64,000 nucleotides of DNA from positions 62,001-126,000 of the forward strand of contig JAVBSS010000003.1 of NCBI GenBank assembly GCA_031556525.1, read 5' to 3'. Below the pieces are notes generated by a model. It had not been told where the DNA came from and ran no database searches. It saw only the letters and a program-made list of their open reading frames with translations. Shown here in pieces: positions 62,870 to 64,000 of this stretch; the stretch's first letter is position 1; each line of letters begins with the position of its first letter. A program made the position numbers and the translations under genes. The stretch comes from JAVBSN01 sp031556525. GTDB lineage: Bacteria > Bacillota > Clostridia > Lachnospirales > Lachnospiraceae.

Positions 62870-64000
62870 CTATTTTGAACCCGAAAATAGTTTAAAATAA
62901 TCATCTTCATTCTTGATTACTCCAAATATCTGTGCTCTCTTATACATCTTTTGTGCCCAACTAGTGTGTGGCTTAACCTCGTTCATCTTGTTTTGATTAC
63001 TGCTTTTAATTACTCCTCCAGAAGCATTTAATATCTGAACAGCATCGTTATATTCATCTTCTGTTACCGCCTGTAACGCATTTACATAAGGAAGATGTGT
63101 TGGATGAATTACTGTCTTTCCAACAAAACCATTTGCCTTATCATTAATAACCTCTCTTAACAATCCATCAACTGCACTATTTACAATTGGTGTTCTTGTT
63201 AATATTGAATGATTAAATTTATTTTCTGGAAGCTGTTCAAACTTCATATCTTTATTAGCTAAAAAGTACTCCCATACTGGCCCAGAAACAACATAATCAT
63301 TTTCTCGTCCAAATACATTCAGAATATCCAATAAGCAATCACGTACTGGCATAATGTCATAAATAGTATAATCAATTCCTCTACGCACACCAAAACATGC
63401 CGAGAAATCTGTTCCACCCACTCTAACGTTTAGTACTAAATTCTTATAACAGTTTAGTATAGTTTTTACACACATTAACTCATTGAATCTACTCTCTTTA
63501 TACGCAATTTCTCTTCCTTCTAATATAGGCATACCATAGAGGATAATTCCGTATTTATTGTTAAGTTCATGCAATTTAGAAAAATATGCAGTTCCATTCT
63601 TCTGTGAGAATTTAGGAAATACAAATCCTGTCAATATTGACACGGTCTCTTCATCTAACTTAGATGCAATGCTGTGAAATTGTTCAACTGAACGTACTCT
63701 AAAGAAAATCAAAGGTATATTCTTATCTGATAGATTCCCTTTTTCACTTTCTTGCTTTACAAAACGTAGAAATTCAACAGCATTTTCCTCTGCCGCTGGG
63801 ATATCCTTTTCATCAATAGCATCTTCAAAACACATAACCATTGATGTCATTCCAGGTATTTTATTGTTAATAAGTGCGTTTCTTAAATCCTTAATCGCTG
63901 GCATATATAACAGACCACCAAGACAATACTGCAAAAGTTCTTTTTCTGTATATTTATTAAATTCTATAGGACTTTTTACAAATTCAAAATCTTTATTATA
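62870..64000 (-). CDS. HpcH/HpaI (CitE-like) C-C bond lyase, 5' end outside the window
   Basis: At least 376 residues. A TTG at 63934 could be taken as the start, but the frame stays open to the window edge and the extra residues (EFNKYTEKELLQYCLGGLLYMPA) fit the family's usual N-terminus, so I call it partial. TIM-barrel lyase features: SMVMCFEDAID (metal-binding acids), FFRVRS, VGGTDFSACFGVRRGID and SGPVWEYF. Closest to the C-C-bond-lyase type found in the biosynthetic module linked to ter (tellurite) genes; that link is from memory of the family and cannot be shown here. Confidence 0.82.
   Translation of the reverse strand, partial: YNKDFEFVKSPIEFNKYTEKELLQYCLGGLLYMPAIKDLRNALINNKIPGMTSMVMCFEDAIDEKDIPAAEENAVEFLRFVKQESEKGNLSDKNIPLIFFRVRSVEQFHSIASKLDEETVSILTGFVFPKFSQKNGTAYFSKLHELNNKYGIILYGMPILEGREIAYKESRFNELMCVKTILNCYKNLVLNVRVGGTDFSACFGVRRGIDYTIYDIMPVRDCLLDILNVFGRENDYVVSGPVWEYFLANKDMKFEQLPENKFNHSILTRTPIVNSAVDGLLREVINDKANGFVGKTVIHPTHLPYVNALQAVTEDEYNDAVQILNASGGVIKSSNQNKMNEVKPHTSWAQKMYKRAQIFGVIKNEDDYFKLFSGSK

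Overview
This is an AT-rich, Gram-positive, gene-dense chromosomal segment. Family-level evidence points to a spore-forming anaerobic Clostridia member, probably Lachnospiraceae-like: a SpoIID/LytB protein, a PPi-type phosphofructokinase, a T-box before pheST, a Firmicute-type 6S RNA, a GntR/YtrA-type ABC operon, and many large cell-surface proteins with choline-binding-like repeats. I cannot name the species. Almost every gene is on the minus strand; only the phosphofructokinase (15.2-16.5 kb) and one GT2 glycosyltransferase (21.0-21.7 kb) are on the plus strand. I see no transposase, integrase, CRISPR array, rRNA or tRNA.

Layout. 0-1.1 kb: 5' part of an RND-type exporter with a TetR-like operator in its promoter. 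1.2-2 kb: cytoplasmic SH3/NlpC-P60 muropeptide hydrolase. 2.1-5.5 kb: GntR-ABC ATPase-two permeases operon. 5.7-6.3 kb: Sfp-type phosphopantetheinyl transferase. 6.65-11.4 kb: T-box-pheS-pheT-queA. 11.4-14.8 kb: YihY/BrkB membrane protein and a SpoIID/LytB-type protein. 14.9-15.1 kb: 6S RNA, back to back with the phosphofructokinase. 16.6-18.4 kb: acidic membrane-anchored protein and an alpha/beta hydrolase. 18.4-19.1 kb: a non-coding foldback element of about 670 bp with perfect 18-bp ends. 19.2-20.8 kb: LCP-family ligase and a small unknown protein.

21.8-39.2 kb is one long envelope-glycan operon transcribed leftwards. It holds five GT2 proteins (two with tandem GT2 domains), a GT-C-like membrane protein, a DUF2142 protein, FdtA/FdtB-like enzymes for a 3-amino-3,6-dideoxyhexose nucleotide sugar, a FemAB/GNAT-like acyltransferase, a Wzx flippase, TarI/TarJ for CDP-ribitol and a TagB/TagF-like polyol-phosphate transferase. 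The likely product is a ribitol-phosphate-decorated or -containing surface glycopolymer, which an LCP protein could attach to the wall.

39.3-54.9 kb is a surface-protein island. Seven secreted proteins share one conserved module of about 150-180 residues built from cell-wall-binding-like repeats. The module is joined to a GH9 endoglucanase, a CAP domain, a C1A-papain-like domain, a transglutaminase-like domain, or (in three tandem paralogs) an unknown beta-rich domain. Next to them is a 1228-residue amidase/glucosaminidase autolysin with six Bsp-like repeats. The three paralogs have matching promoters, 5'UTR hairpins and terminators.

55.1-64 kb is a second envelope operon: GT39-like and GT-C-like membrane proteins, an acyltransferase-3 and an FN3-SGNH hydrolase. 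Upstream of these, with no visible terminator between, lie a split class-I fumarase-like hydro-lyase and a CitE-like C-C bond lyase that runs off the window end. The strongest candidates for something undescribed are the foldback element, the shared wall-binding module family with its paralog cassettes, and this lyase/hydro-lyase/glycan operon.
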